From Rhipidocladum racemiflorum (Eukaryota > Streptophyta > Magnoliopsida > Poales > Poaceae): DNA of 64,000 nucleotides. Positions 12,150 to 22,938 of this stretch are shown piece by piece. The notes beneath the pieces are model-generated. The model had not been told where the DNA came from and searched no databases. It saw only the letters and a list, made by a program, of their open reading frames with translations. The first letter of the stretch is position 1. Each line of letters opens with the position of its first letter. The stretch is from assembly GCA_036346355.1 (NCBI GenBank), contig CM070579.1:4712001-4776000 (forward strand), read 5' to 3'. A program made the position numbers and the translations under genes.

Positions 12150-12657
12150 GTGACAACAGCTACTCTCGGCTCTCACTCTCTTTCTGTGCAGCTCTGAAGT
12201 GCATCTTCCCGAATAGAGGAAGCGATGGCCACCATGCAATGTGCCAATGTCCTACCGGCAACCACAAGATTACTATGGGTGAAGCTGTTTCCTCTCTGAA
12301 GAGTCAGATTGTTGAATTCCCAGTCAGAAAAAAGCAACACCATGTGTTCTTTCCACATCACTGTTGTACTCCCAGGGCATGCTGAAACCTGTCCAATCAT
12401 CCAGCTCAAGTCAAGGATCTAGAAGGGCAGCCTGATTACGACTGAGCTGAAAACCTGAAGAAATGCTCAGGGGGCACTTCAGGGACGCCATTGATTCACA
12501 AGACTTCTTCAGAAGCTGGCGTGGAAATTTGAGCGGGCTCTTATTACCTCTAAACGTGAAGTTGTCTGTCGCCCACTGCAATCGAAGATTCATTCAGCGA
12601 AGCGAAAACGTCACCAAGCTGGTGGATTCTCCAGATTCCAGAAGCCTGAAACTTTTA

Positions 12658-12850
12658 CCAAAGGGTTTTTGATAAGTTTCATCCGGATATTTTCTTTAGC
12701 AACCATCATCCAAATTCTGGACCATTGGATTTGCTTTCAGATCGATGCACACCCCCCTCTGAATTCGAGGTGGGTTAATCATACGGATGTATGTTTTAAT
12801 CGTACGTCCAAAGTTTGAATGATTTTTAGGATAGAAACATCCGGATGATA
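12658..12850. repeat. Dispersed repeat, copy 1 (second copy in the GT47 gene intron)
   Basis: About 190 bp, from AAGGGTTTTTGATAAGTTTC to CATCCGGATGATACC, matches 59657-59845 closely. Shared words include GATTTGCTTTCAGATC and CTGAATTCGAGGTGGGTT. It is probably a MITE family member. The ends were not resolved. Confidence 0.7.
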
Positions 12851-13033
12851 CCTACTTTCCCGAAACACCAACACACTCTTCAGTTCTGAACTCGTCTTTG
12901 AGAGCTACGAGATATGTGCGAGCTGAGCCCTGGGCGGATAGGTATTAGATTCTCAGTCGCTCTTCGTCTCCACGAGAGGAACTCGCTGGTTCTTGTTAGC
13001 TCCGACAGCGTTGTACGTCAGCCATGACAGTTA

Positions 13034-13294
13034 CTCCCTCCAGCTTGATAATAGATATCGTTTTTTAACATAGTGATGGTCAAACTTCTAAAACTTTGAC
13101 TATCGATATATCTTTAAATATTTAAATTGGATATATGAAAATTATATGTGTAGCCTTGTCTCGAGAAGTACTTTCATAATATTATAATTTTATTGGGTTT
13201 TATAAATATATTATAATAAAAATTAGCGGTCAAAGTTGTGTTTTGAAGACCGTGTCGATGTCCAAAAAGACATCTATTATCAAACTGGAGGGAG
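13034..13294. mobile_element. Stowaway (Tc1/Mariner) MITE
   Basis: The ends read CTCCCTCCAGCTTGATAATAG and its inverse, with TA on each side (13032-13033 and 13295-13296). At 261 bp it is a typical Stowaway. The interior has the GTCAAAGTT...TTTGAAGACCGTG signature seen in its relatives at 23752 and 24089. Confidence 0.9.
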
Positions 13295-13299
13295 TACTT

Positions 13300-14555
13300 C
13301 GAGAAAGTTTTTACTGCGAGTCTACAGCAACCTTTTACTAGAGAGCTCTTTTACAGTATATCCACTGATTAATATGTGCTGTTCATGCCTCTCAATCCAA
13401 TGGATCATGTTGGTTAGGATGTGCTTGTCCTTCACTACCTACTAGGAGGTAGTATAATTCTTTAAAGCAGAATTGTAATTATGCATTTATGCATGATTAC
13501 GCACGAGTAAATCAGTAATTCGGCACCATCTCGCGGCCGCAGATTCTCGAATCGCCACTCTAATAGACGACAAATTCCCATGCACATCACGCTCGAATTG
13601 GGCCGTATTGGTCTTGGCGACAACCCTTTGCATGGCATTACCATGAACCCTCGTTCCCTCGAGGAATAAGCCCATTTTAAGATATTAAACTTTTTTAAAG
13701 GTGTATTTAACATTATCAACTATAAAATCCAGTATCCTCTAAAATTACAAAATCATGTTAATTTACACCCTAAAACGGTTATAATGATGTAGATCTCACT
13801 CAAGATGATTTTTGCTATATTGACAGTTACATCATCGAGTTTTAGTAATGATGATTCAATTCAAAGGTATTCACATTCACATCATCGATCTCTTTCTCAC
13901 TCATTTTATCTCTTTATACACATTCTTTTTTCTCTATATACATACATTTTTTCTCCTGGTCATCATTTTTTCTCTGATTTGGATGTGCATCAACAAAAAT
14001 CGATGACATAGCTACTAATAGAGCAAAAACCACCATGAGTTGGATCACTATCAGCAAAACCGCTCTTTAAAACTCTCAGCGTATAAATTGGCTCGGTGTT
14101 ATAAGTTTGAGGTGTTAAGTACCCACTTTATAGTTGATGATATTAAATAGACTTTTTAAAAAATTTAAAGATGTAAAATAGACTTATTCCTTTCCTAAGT
14201 ATACGAACAAATCTGTATAATGCTATTCACATGGCAATCTCTGGACTGAGATGTGTAAATTCTAAACATCTGGAATGGCAAATTGAACTGCGCAGGCGAT
14301 TTAATTCGATCGCATGGGCGAACGGCAATAGCGTGAGAGACACCAGCAGCACCATGCGGAACTGCGGCATGTTGCCTAGCTCTATTACGAATTCCATGGC
14401 CACCGGCGGCAGATCGTGAGAAAGCAGCGAATAAGTTTCAGCATCGGTGGCCACGCAGGAATCTTATGCTAATGCACGGTTAATTTAGGTTGAAAAAAGT
14501 TTCTATAATACTGAAATTAAGAGATTGTAGAGTGTTCGTGAAAACAAAATGACGA
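13300..14555. other. Intergenic stretch, no supported gene
   Basis: AT-rich DNA with short open frames, for example minus 14227-14454, which has a hydrophobic patch but no recognised family and no flanking exons. I do not call a gene here. Confidence 0.4.
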
Positions 14556-14571
14556 TCGAAAGTATTGAGTT

Positions 14572-14844
14572 TGCATGCACCAACCAGTTCACCCAAAAGC
14601 TTAAGCTGTGAGGAAAGACAAGCAATTCACTTACATCTTCAACACTCCCCCTCACGTGTAGGCTCCCTCAGGCCTTAAACGTGGAATAGAAGTGTGCTGC
14701 AATTATTATTTTTTAACTACACCAACCGGGTCTTGAACTCAAGACCTTTTTGTTCTGATACCATATTAAGTTGCATGCACCAACTAGTTCACCAAAAACC
14801 TTAAACTGATGAGGAAAAACGAACAATTCACTTATACTTTAACA
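14572..14844 (-). mobile_element. TRIM (terminal-repeat retrotransposon in miniature)
   Basis: Two direct repeats of about 75 bp (14572-14645 and about 14772-14844) begin TGCATGCACCAAC and end AACA. Read on the minus strand, a purine run GAGGGGGAG lies just inside the left repeat. TGGTATCAGAAC, a primer-binding site for initiator tRNA-Met, lies just inside the right repeat. GAAAGTA occurs on both outer sides (14558-14564 and 14845-14851), possibly the target duplication with a slightly different terminus. There is no coding sequence, as expected for a TRIM. Confidence 0.7.
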
Positions 14845-15069
14845 GAAAGTACTGTAAACACCAAGTGGTAGAGTCAATGTAGATTTTCTACCAATTATAA
14901 ATTCTTTGAACTATGTATTTTTATAGCTAGTTCCGTAGTATTGAGAAAACTAGGCAAAACGTGCGGCGAACACCGCACCGTTTAAAATTTACTTTGTTTG
15001 GAAAATAATTTTTTACACTAAAAAAATCTCAAAAGATTTTTTTTGTAATTTACAGGGACCAATTCGTAA

Positions 15070-15395
15070 TTTAAAGAAAGTGGAAGAGTTTATTTGCAAA
15101 AGGACCAATTCGTAATTTAAAGAAAGCAGGAGGGCCTAATCGCAAAATGGCAGGGGGGCCGACGTGGCCGGCCTGAGAGGCCGGCGATTCTCTCCGCTTT
15201 AATATAGTTAATATTTGCAAAAGGACCAATCCGTAATTTAGAGAAAGCAGGAGGGCCTAATTGCAAAATAGCAGGGGGGCCGACGTGGCCGACCTGAGAG
15301 GCCGGCGATTCTCTCCGCTTATGGCAGGGGGGCCGACGTGGCCGGCATGACAGGCCGGCGATTCTCTCCGCTTTAATATAGTTAATATTCGTACT
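15070..15395. repeat. GC-rich tandem repeat, about three units
   Basis: Units contain GGACCAATTCGTAATTTA, then GCAGGGGGGCCGACGTGGCC, then GGCCGGCGATTCTCTCCGCT and often TTTAATATAGTTAATATT. The first two are about 110 bp apart and the third is shortened. Each holds a GGCCGACGTGGCCGGCC-like near-palindrome. Frames across it encode repeats only. Confidence 0.75.
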
Positions 15396-15882
15396 GTCCA
15401 TGTGAACTACTATAGTCAATTTTATTGTATTAGGAGAATATGCACTACATGTTTCGATCTATAGTTAGCCTCGCTTCAACGGGAAATAGGTGGCTCACAT
15501 TACGAAGAATTTGCGCAAGATCAACTTGATTATCATCAAATACAGACATCGTGAGTTGTAGCATGTTGACTACGATACGTGGAGGTCGACAACGGCAGGA
15601 GGCGAAAGAAATTAACCGCGTTTTGCTGTTTTTTATTCTTTTGATGGTGCTTGATTTTAAGCACCTTGTACGTGCGTCCCTTCTTCGCCGCTGCAAGGTT
15701 GGCTGTTCCTCCGGCGGCTCTCTATCGCATGCGTGCAAGTGCAAGGTTTTTAATTTCTTTTTCGGAGCACATATCGAAATCTAAAAATTTGGTATAATTT
15801 TGGAATTTTGATCAAAATTCAAAAAAAAAATTACATCGGTACTTTTTAGGGATCATAAATTGAATTTTTGGTGAAATTGATT

Positions 15883-16472
15883 CACTACTACAAAATTGAG
15901 CATCACAACCGGCCTATTAGAAACGGTTTGGTGTGAACCGGTTGTAATGCTCGCACCAGAAGCGGTTCGTGGCAACAGGCCGGAGGGGATCTCTAGAAGC
16001 GGTTCGTGGCACGAACCCTTTCTAAAGCCCCACCTTTAGAAGGGGTTCGTGTCACGAACCCATTCTAAAGATCTTTACAAGCGGTTCGTGTCCCCAACCG
16101 CTTCTAAAGCCAACCGCTTCTAAAGCTTTAGAAGGGATTCGTGTCACGAACCGCTTCTAAAGTTGGGGTTTTAGAAGGGGTTTGTGACACGAACCGCTTC
16201 TAAAGACCCCCTTCAGAAGGGGTTCGTGTCACGAACCGCTTGTAGAAGCCCAATTTTAGAAATAATAAAAGGAATGTGTGCCTTACTCTATCAGAGAGCA
16301 CGCGTGGGTGGGTTGGCTAGATGGATGAGGCGAGTCACGAGGATAGAGTGCTGGTCGTGGGTTCGAATCCCGTTCCCACGATATTATTACTGCATTTTAC
16401 CGCTTAGTGTCGCACCACCACAAGCGGTATCACAACCGGTTGCTTATAAGCGGTTGTAGTTCTGTAGTAGTG
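15883..16472. mobile_element. Nonautonomous CACTA element
   Basis: It starts CACTACTACAAAATTG and ends with the inverse CTGTAGTAGTG, flanked by ATT (15880-15882 and 16473-16475), the 3-bp target duplication typical of CACTA. The 590 bp are filled with subterminal palindromes built on AGAAGCGGTTCGTG and CACGAACCGCTTCTAAAG. It has no transposase, so it depends on an autonomous partner. It also carries a tRNA-like module near its right end. Confidence 0.9.
16300..16382 (+). tRNA. tRNA-like module inside the CACTA element
   Basis: It has a perfect B box (GGTTCGAATCC) in GTGGGTTCGAATCCCGTTCC and an A-box-like TTGGCTAGATGG. The ends CGTGGGT and TCCCACG can form a six-pair acceptor stem. The anticodon arm has a bulge and an oversized loop. 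The overall layout is closest to a class II (Leu/Ser-like) tRNA. I read it as a tRNA-derived relic with a possible pol III internal promoter. Confidence 0.4.
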
Positions 16473-16699
16473 ATTGACTTTTTCGGTGATTTTTAGCCCC
16501 TTGTGAAATGGTCTCTCGGAGCTAGAAAAAATTAGGAAACAAATATGAAAAAATCAGGGAACAAATTTTTAAAAAAATCATGAGTTATCTACATTTTTGG
16601 ATCTGTAAAGCAAACCATTAGCTCTAGCAACCTAACAAAAGGGGAGAGGATTTGGAGGGCTACCGTCATCCCAGTTGGGCAAAGATCTATCAAACGAGC

Positions 16700-17318
16700 T
16701 ACCCCTCATGCAACCTGCGGAGATGAGCTCACCATCCCACAGCAAGAAGTGGGAGACCGTAGAGAAGATGACCATGGGGAGCATACAATATCCAACGAGG
16801 TTGACACACCTGTAGAGGTCAAGGTTGCCACGGTGCCCCCCTGAGAGCATGGAGAAGACGAAGTAGAGGAAGAGGGAGGCGACGGTGACACACCCGAGAA
16901 TGATTCAGAAGCGAAACTTCCCAGCATGAGTTGGAAGAGGTCGAAGGAGAGGAGGAAGAGGAAGGGGCCCGAGAGGTCAACATCGACATGTAGGGATGGG
17001 TCCACGGAGTGAGGTGGGTGGAGGATGGAAAGCATCTTCCGCCATATTTGCCGCATGTTGATGCCGAGCTCCTTAAGGAGCGGCATCTCATCCTTGAAGG
17101 AAGGCCGGAGCCGACGCCGATGGGCCCAGCTAAGAGGGGCGGCGAGGAGGAGGATGCGGTGGCGGAGACGTCGAAGGACATGAAGGGGAGGGGATGGAGG
17201 GGCAGGGTGGCGCGAAGGCTGGCGGCGGAGAGGTGCCAGCCCCCGGGGGAGGGTTTCGGCATTGGGTTGGCGTGAAGGGGGTGAAGATCACCAGTGGCAC
17301 ATGGAACTCCTTCGCTAT
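16700..17318 (-). pseudogene. Processed YIPF5/Yip1-family pseudogene
   Basis: Intronless minus-strand copy of a plant Yip1-domain Golgi/ER membrane protein. Family pieces lie in order but in different frames: IAKEFHVPLVIFTPF (start ATG changed to ATA at 17318), FMSFDVSATASSSSPPLL, SFKDEMPLLKELGINMRQIW, DLSGPFLFLLSFDLFQLML, VTVASLFLYFVFSMLSGG and GNLDLYRCVNLVGYCMLPMV. There are at least three frameshifts and one in-frame TGA after KFRF. The C-terminal third is missing after about 16700. Absence of introns suggests retroposition, although no poly-A tail was identified. It is not expected to make a protein. Confidence 0.85.
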
Positions 17319-19071
17319 TGCCGCGGTGACAGTGAGGGTTTTGAGATTTGGGTGGTTGGGAGATGGGTTTTGGCCTCTGCGAGGAAGATGGGAGGAATCA
17401 AGGGCGGCAAGCGGTGAAATGAATCGATGGGAGGAGTGGAGTGTTGCTCAGGGAAGAGGGGTGGCCGGTTGACCAAGTGGGTCGGGGATTGGACCGAATC
17501 TGATCCTAAAAAATATGAAAACCAGTTCGAATCTGATTCATCTTGGTCCAAAAAAGATGAAATCTCAATAAAATTCATAGAATTTACTATAGTAATTAAA
17601 TATTTTCAATTTTTTTATCGCATCGAGATTTTGAACAATGTATGTGTGTATGTGCGTGCTTCATGCGCCTGTGCCCTTTGGGTGGATGAGGTTGTGCCTT
17701 CTATAAGCTGAGGCTAAGGTGTGCGAGCATAGTTATCTTTACCCCTTTATAATTCACCAGTTATTTCTTTTCTACATGCACACACTATTATGCCCCCACA
17801 GAGGATATTTTTTCTTTGTCCACCCTAAAACGTGCACCCAGAAATCTTACTTCCTCATAATCAAGGACTAAGATGTTTTAGCACATCACTTCATCAAATC
17901 TAATGGACCAAATCACCCGGTTCATCCCATCTCTCTAAACCTCCCGTGCCCAGGCCCCCAATCGCCCCCAACGCTCCCGCACCTCCCGTGCCTCAATCCC
18001 CAATCTAATCGCGCCTAAACTAACGCTACCCTAACGCTCCCCACGCCGCCGCCGCTCTCCTCCCACCACCTCCGCCTCCCCTTCCTGTCCTCCTCCGCCT
18101 CGCGTGCACCGTGGCAAAGCATGATCCCTCGGCGTCCGGCTCCACGACGTGCCCCTCCTGCGCGACCTCTTCCACCTCGCACAAGAGGGAGAGGAGAACA
18201 GAGAGCTCTAGGAAGGAAGACAGGAGACGAGTGAGGAGAGAATCGAGCGGTAGGAGAGGATGAGGGACGGCGGCGGCGACGGCGGCAGTGGGATGATGCG
18301 GGACGACGACTTGGTGGGGCACGCGCAGATCCGCTTGTTAGGATTCTTCCATGAGAGCACACAGTATATTGCAGTGAAGCAGATCTGCCGCAGCATCTCC
18401 CACCCCCACTGCTCCCTCCCCAGTGAAGCAGCAGCCGCCGCCACCACCGCCTCCACAGACAGCCTCGCCAACGCCTGCTCCCCAGCCACGGCAGGCTGCT
18501 TCTGCAACGCCTCCGTCTAAGCGCGGGCGGCCGCCACGCACTGCCAAATCGCATCCGCCGCCAGAGCGGCAGCAGGAGGCGGAGGCGCCGCATGCCCCAA
18601 CATTCTAGGTTTAGTCTTCTCAAATTTTTGGATCTGGATCTGATGAGCGCATGTGGGGATTGTTCTGATCACATCTGTGATTACGATGCTAATTGTGGTT
18701 GCATGATGATGCAGGTTGCAGCCCGACCATTACGGAATACGATTGGTTGATGTGTATAGATCTACTTTTTTCCTGCCATGGCTATTGACTGTTGTTTCAT
18801 TGTGCCTGCATACTGAAATATTATATTATTTCACGTTTTTAGTGCTCTTTAGAACTCATCATTATGAAGCTGAAAATTATTAGCAGTTCGATAATACATA
18901 AACTCAGTGGTTTGCAAACTCTTATGGCCTTCTAGATTCCAGTAGGAAGCTTTTAATAGATGTAACGTAATTAGCAGCGCTAATTATGTACTGAGGGAAA
19001 GATATTTTTTTTGTCCATGTCATGATTTTGTTGCTGTTACTTTGCTAATTTGGTAGCATTTGTCTCTGCAG

Positions 19072-19729
19072 ACTAACCTGCCTAAATTTGAGGGACCAGA
19101 GAGAATTGTTATCTGGCGCTATAGCGATTTTGAGTGGTGCATGATCGCCTTCTTTGAGGAGAGTGCGAAGGCATTGTATAGCTCCTTCCAAATAAGAACA
19201 TTGTTGGTAATATAAAAACAATTATAGTTTTGTTAACAACCTATTTCTTACGTCATCTCTAGAACATAACAGTATATGGACTATTGAACTGTGGTGTCAG
19301 TATTGTGATTCCTTGCTTACTAGGTTATTGTTGTTTTGCTTTACCTAAGAGAAATTTGGGTTTAGCAAATAATCCATTGAACTGCATGACTAAAAAAGAA
19401 CCCGCTACATGCTCGAGTCTGAATGTGCATTTATGCGAATCAATATTGTTACTTCAAGTGCTTACTGTGCAATACTCGTTTGGAAACCTGCACATAATAA
19501 GGCCGATCCACTGCTAATTGTTTTCTTGGAACTTTTTATGTCCATGTTCCATGCCTTATATATTTTGGTTGATTTTACTAAAGAATTCCTTGTTAGGTAC
19601 TTTTCATGATATTCCGTAATCTCATATCGTTGTTATGTTTTGCCTGATTATATAGCGAACATGGATAGAGCAAGGTCTTATCGGACTGGGATATTTAAGA
19701 AGCCTGCATATTACATATAGATTCTTAAG
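19072..19729 (+). pseudogene. Captured sorting nexin 2 (PX-domain) fragment
   Basis: Two exon-like pieces match plant SNX2. At 19072-19206, TNLPKFEGPERIVIWRYSDFEW is the PX-domain phosphoinositide-binding segment. After it the frame shifts, and HDRLL and GIV*LLPNKN follow in another frame. At 19656-19729, MDRARSYRTGIFKKPA is followed by an in-frame TAG where the family has Gln. Both pieces keep AG/GT splice borders. SNX2 works in endosomal/retromer sorting. This copy is broken and only a fragment, as expected for transposon capture. Confidence 0.8.
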
Positions 19730-20128
19730 GTATCTCTTCAATGCCCAATAATGCATTCTTGATATTAACTGTGTCCAATAATATATTCTTGATATTAACT
19801 GAGTTACTGAATGCCAAATCGCTTACCCCATGTTTAATTAATGTTAATTACCAATATATTGTGTACGTCCTCGTGTGACATTGAGGCCACTTTATGTCGG
19901 TTATACCTTAGTAATCCTCTTATCTTTATGATTACCACCTAAACATGCCAAGGACTACTTTACTGCCAATTAACTGTCTTATACTATACGGCGCGACGTA
20001 ACGCGCATCCCAACCTACGTAAACATATCCCATCTCTGATGCATGCACAATTCAGTTGTATAAAATTAGAGTTATGCATGTAAAGAAAATCAGTCCCCTG
20101 TCTCTAATGATGCTTTTTCTGTAAACAG

Positions 20129-20225
20129 CATGGGCCAAATGCCTGGAATGATGCGTAAGATGCCTCCAATGCCCGTCGAAGTGGATGACAATCTTGCTAG
20201 CTACGTGCTTCCTGGTCTTACAAAA
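20129..20225 (+). other. Exon-like fragment of an unidentified gene
   Basis: It has an AG acceptor (GTAAACAG) and a GTAAGC donor and reads MGQMPGMMRKMPPMPVEVDD then NLASYVLPGLTK. I do not recognise the family. A second piece at about 21250-21304 (AFLKNVVPDIYMFMSYG) may be its next exon. Both lie between the SNX2 and O-fucosyltransferase fragments inside the proposed Helitron. Confidence 0.4.
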
Positions 20226-21014
20226 GTAAGCTTCTTAAAGGTCCTGTCACTAGAACTATGCAATCTAAGGTTTCATTTACTGAGATGCATTGTGCCTGTT
20301 GTGGACAATAATACTATGGCATGTACTTCTACAAAACTGTATAGAAGCTTATAAATATGTCTTAGTGAAACTAACCCAACTCCTGCATCTTTTGCACTGA
20401 TGTTATGGTGTTGGTCTCTCGTGAGAAAATTGTCTTGGATATGGGAAGATGGATGATTGGATGGATGATGTTTGCTAACTGGACAAGGCTAAGTGTAGTT
20501 TTAAACAGTTGTTATCGTAGTGCGCTTAAACTGTGTTGGTTACAATTGTTATAATATCATGTTGGAATGTGTTGCGAGTTTTGTCGGTTTAGTCTGTGCA
20601 GTGGAAAACCTCATTTGAACTAATGTTATTTTGTTCTTGAATAAATCAATCGAAATAACTCAAGATTAGAACAACCTAATTCTTGGAAATCAGTTTATAT
20701 GAATCATCTATCAAGCTTATGCAACTTTTAACTAGAAATTTGTCTCAGGGCATCTCAGTATCGATTTCCATAAGCTATTCTTTGCAAAAATATGTCTGAC
20801 GAGGAATAGCTGGCTACACATGAAGCAGCTCAAGTCAGAGAGCTCACCCGTTTTGGTGATAATTAACCAATGGCAGCATCCTTGTTCATGTTTTATATGC
20901 TACAGTTTTGGCAATGCACTATTGCATCAGATGCCAGTGTTTGTTTCTGGCCTGATGCATGCATTCTAATTATTACGTATCTCTTTAGTATGTTTCGATA
21001 AATCAAACTCTCTG

Positions 21015-22938
21015 TATCTTTCTTTTGTGCACATCTTACTACACTTCATTACCAAAACATATAACACCTTCTGCTTATTTGAATTGTATTACCAAATATC
21101 GCCGTAGCGTTAGCACGGGCATACGACCTTTGGAGGTATGCCATTATCTAAATATTGGCGTTACTGCTCTGAAAGAAGCTTCAGAAATTTTATTCTCAAG
21201 TGAAAACAAATTATATTTCCAGCAAGTTGACACTGATTTCATCAACAGGCATTCCTGAAGAATGTTGTCCCAGATATTTACATGTTTATGTCGTATGGTG
21301 TCTAGGTTGGATTAATGCTTCGCGGAATGGGTTTCAGCAATAAAACTGCAATTTATTTGGCTTCTGGAAGGACATATAAAGCAGAGAAGAACATGGCTCC
21401 TCTTCTTGAAATGTTCCCTCTCTTACAGACGAAAGAAACATTGGCATCAGATAAAGAACTTGCTCCATTCAAGGTATATAGGAATGATGGCTGCAAAATT
21501 TTATTTACTGGATTTTGAAGTATATTGCTCTAACATAATGCATGGATGCTAGAATTTCTCCTCAAGGATGGCAGCTATTGACTACAGTGTCTGTGTTCAT
21601 AGCAAGGTTTTCGTGACTACTCAAGGTGGAAATTTTCCACATTTCCTTATCGGTCATAGGAGATACTTGTATGGTGGCCATGTGAGGACAATTAAGCCTG
21701 ACAAAATAAGATTGGCCATAATATTTGATAGTCCACGTATTGGGTATGCCATTACTCTGGTGTTTAATTACCTTTTAGCTCCAGAAGACTTGGATATTAA
21801 TATATTCATCGTTTTTAAAATCGTGAATTTTTATTTTGTTAAAATTGTACTTGTGTGCAGATGGAAGTCATTGAAACGTCAATTTGTCAATATGAGAGCA
21901 CACAGTGATGCCAAGGGTATTGAAATGAAAAGAGCAAATGAATCTATATACACCTTTCCATGCCCTGAGTACGGATTTGTTGAATAGTATCGAGGAAGCA
22001 CCAACAAAAAAGAAAGATTAATAGTATAACAAATTATCGATGTCCAATGTATCAGCGATGTTCTATGTGATGTACTATGCTCTATGAGCGACATTTTCTA
22101 TTGAGTACTGCCCTATGGTTCTATCATGGTGAAATATATGCCCTGGAATCTTGTTGCACATGTCATTATGTCTCACTCCATTTTCTGTTATGAATGATAT
22201 TGCTCCATATGGATTAGTGCATGGGCATTGAGAAAGGTTGCTAGATCTCGCAGCGTTTGCGAGAGGGCAAAAATTGGCATGAATCTGCCAAAATTAATCT
22301 TGTGATGTTGTCAGAAATGCTTAAGCATGCAAGAAGATTCTTTGGAGCGGCATGGAAGCGAGGAGCGGTGAATGAAATATGCTATGAAGTCGCCAAAATT
22401 AATAATGTTATTTGGTTGCATGTGTCGATGCAAGATGCTATATCCACGTCCTATAGTTCACACTAGATATTTACGTGTTAAGGTGCAATTAATTTCAACA
22501 ATGATGCAATATCTTTGGAGCGGCGTACCATTAGGTTGAAGGGTTGAACTACTCATACCAAGTTATACTCGAATAATTTCAATATGAAATCCTAACAAAA
22601 AGGTCAAAGTAACATCGACAACTTACCGCTTCAAAAATAAATCACCAGACACTCGCTAAGTTTCTCATGAGTCTATTGAACTATAATGAGAATGAATTGA
22701 AAGACAACATTTCTGAAGTTATACGAGAAATCTTTAAGCGTATCAGGGATTAGATGGTTTTTAATAATAAACAGCTGCTATGTTACTTTATGCACTTACT
22801 TATGTAATCAACAATATAATAAATCTTTGTATCTTTCTTTTGTGCACATCTTACGACACTTGATTACCAAAACATATAACACCTTTTGCTTATTTGAATT
22901 GTATTACCAAATATCGCCGTAGCGTTAGCACGGGCAAT
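21015..22938 (+). repeat. Direct repeat of the Helitron 3'-terminal ~108 bp
   Basis: 21015-21122 and 22831-22938 are almost the same (TATCTTTCTTTTGTGCACAT to GTTAGCACGGGCA). The right copy continues to the CTAG terminus. The left copy diverges right after the hairpin into captured-gene DNA. Confidence 0.8.
21306..21987 (+). pseudogene. Captured C-terminal exons of a plant O-fucosyltransferase
   Basis: Three exons (21306-21473, 21553-21743, 21861-21987) join in frame to 161 aa plus stop. Motifs are VGLMLRGMGFSNKTAIYLAS, MAPLLEMFPLLQTKETLA, VFVTTQGGNFPHFLIGHRR and a SIYTFPCPEYG tail. This is the C-terminal part of the GDP-fucose protein O-fucosyltransferase family (Golgi glycosyltransferases). 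The N-terminal part is absent. The open frame is intact, so a spliced fusion transcript could exist, but as an enzyme it is incomplete. Its position inside the proposed Helitron explains the truncation. Confidence 0.85.

Noticed and set aside
12150..12672. Open frames around the hAT-like element that look somewhat gene-like in composition
   Set aside because: Several stops interrupt any combined reading and no domain could be recognised, so a gene relic cannot be supported.
14227..14454. 75-aa minus frame with a signal-peptide-like hydrophobic stretch
   Set aside because: No recognised family, no neighbouring exons and no clear promoter. A chance frame is more likely.
15883..16472. Regular repeats first considered as a CRISPR-like array
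   Set aside because: The units are inverted, uneven and bounded by CACTA termini with a 3-bp duplication, in plant nuclear DNA.
18490..18600. AT-hook frame considered as an HMGA-type gene
   Set aside because: Only one AT-hook core is present, the frame is short, and no upstream or downstream exon of such a gene was found.
18015..18623. 202-aa minus-strand open frame
   Set aside because: Arg-, Ser- and Gly-rich product of GC-rich DNA inside the proposed Helitron. No motif and not continuous with any exon.
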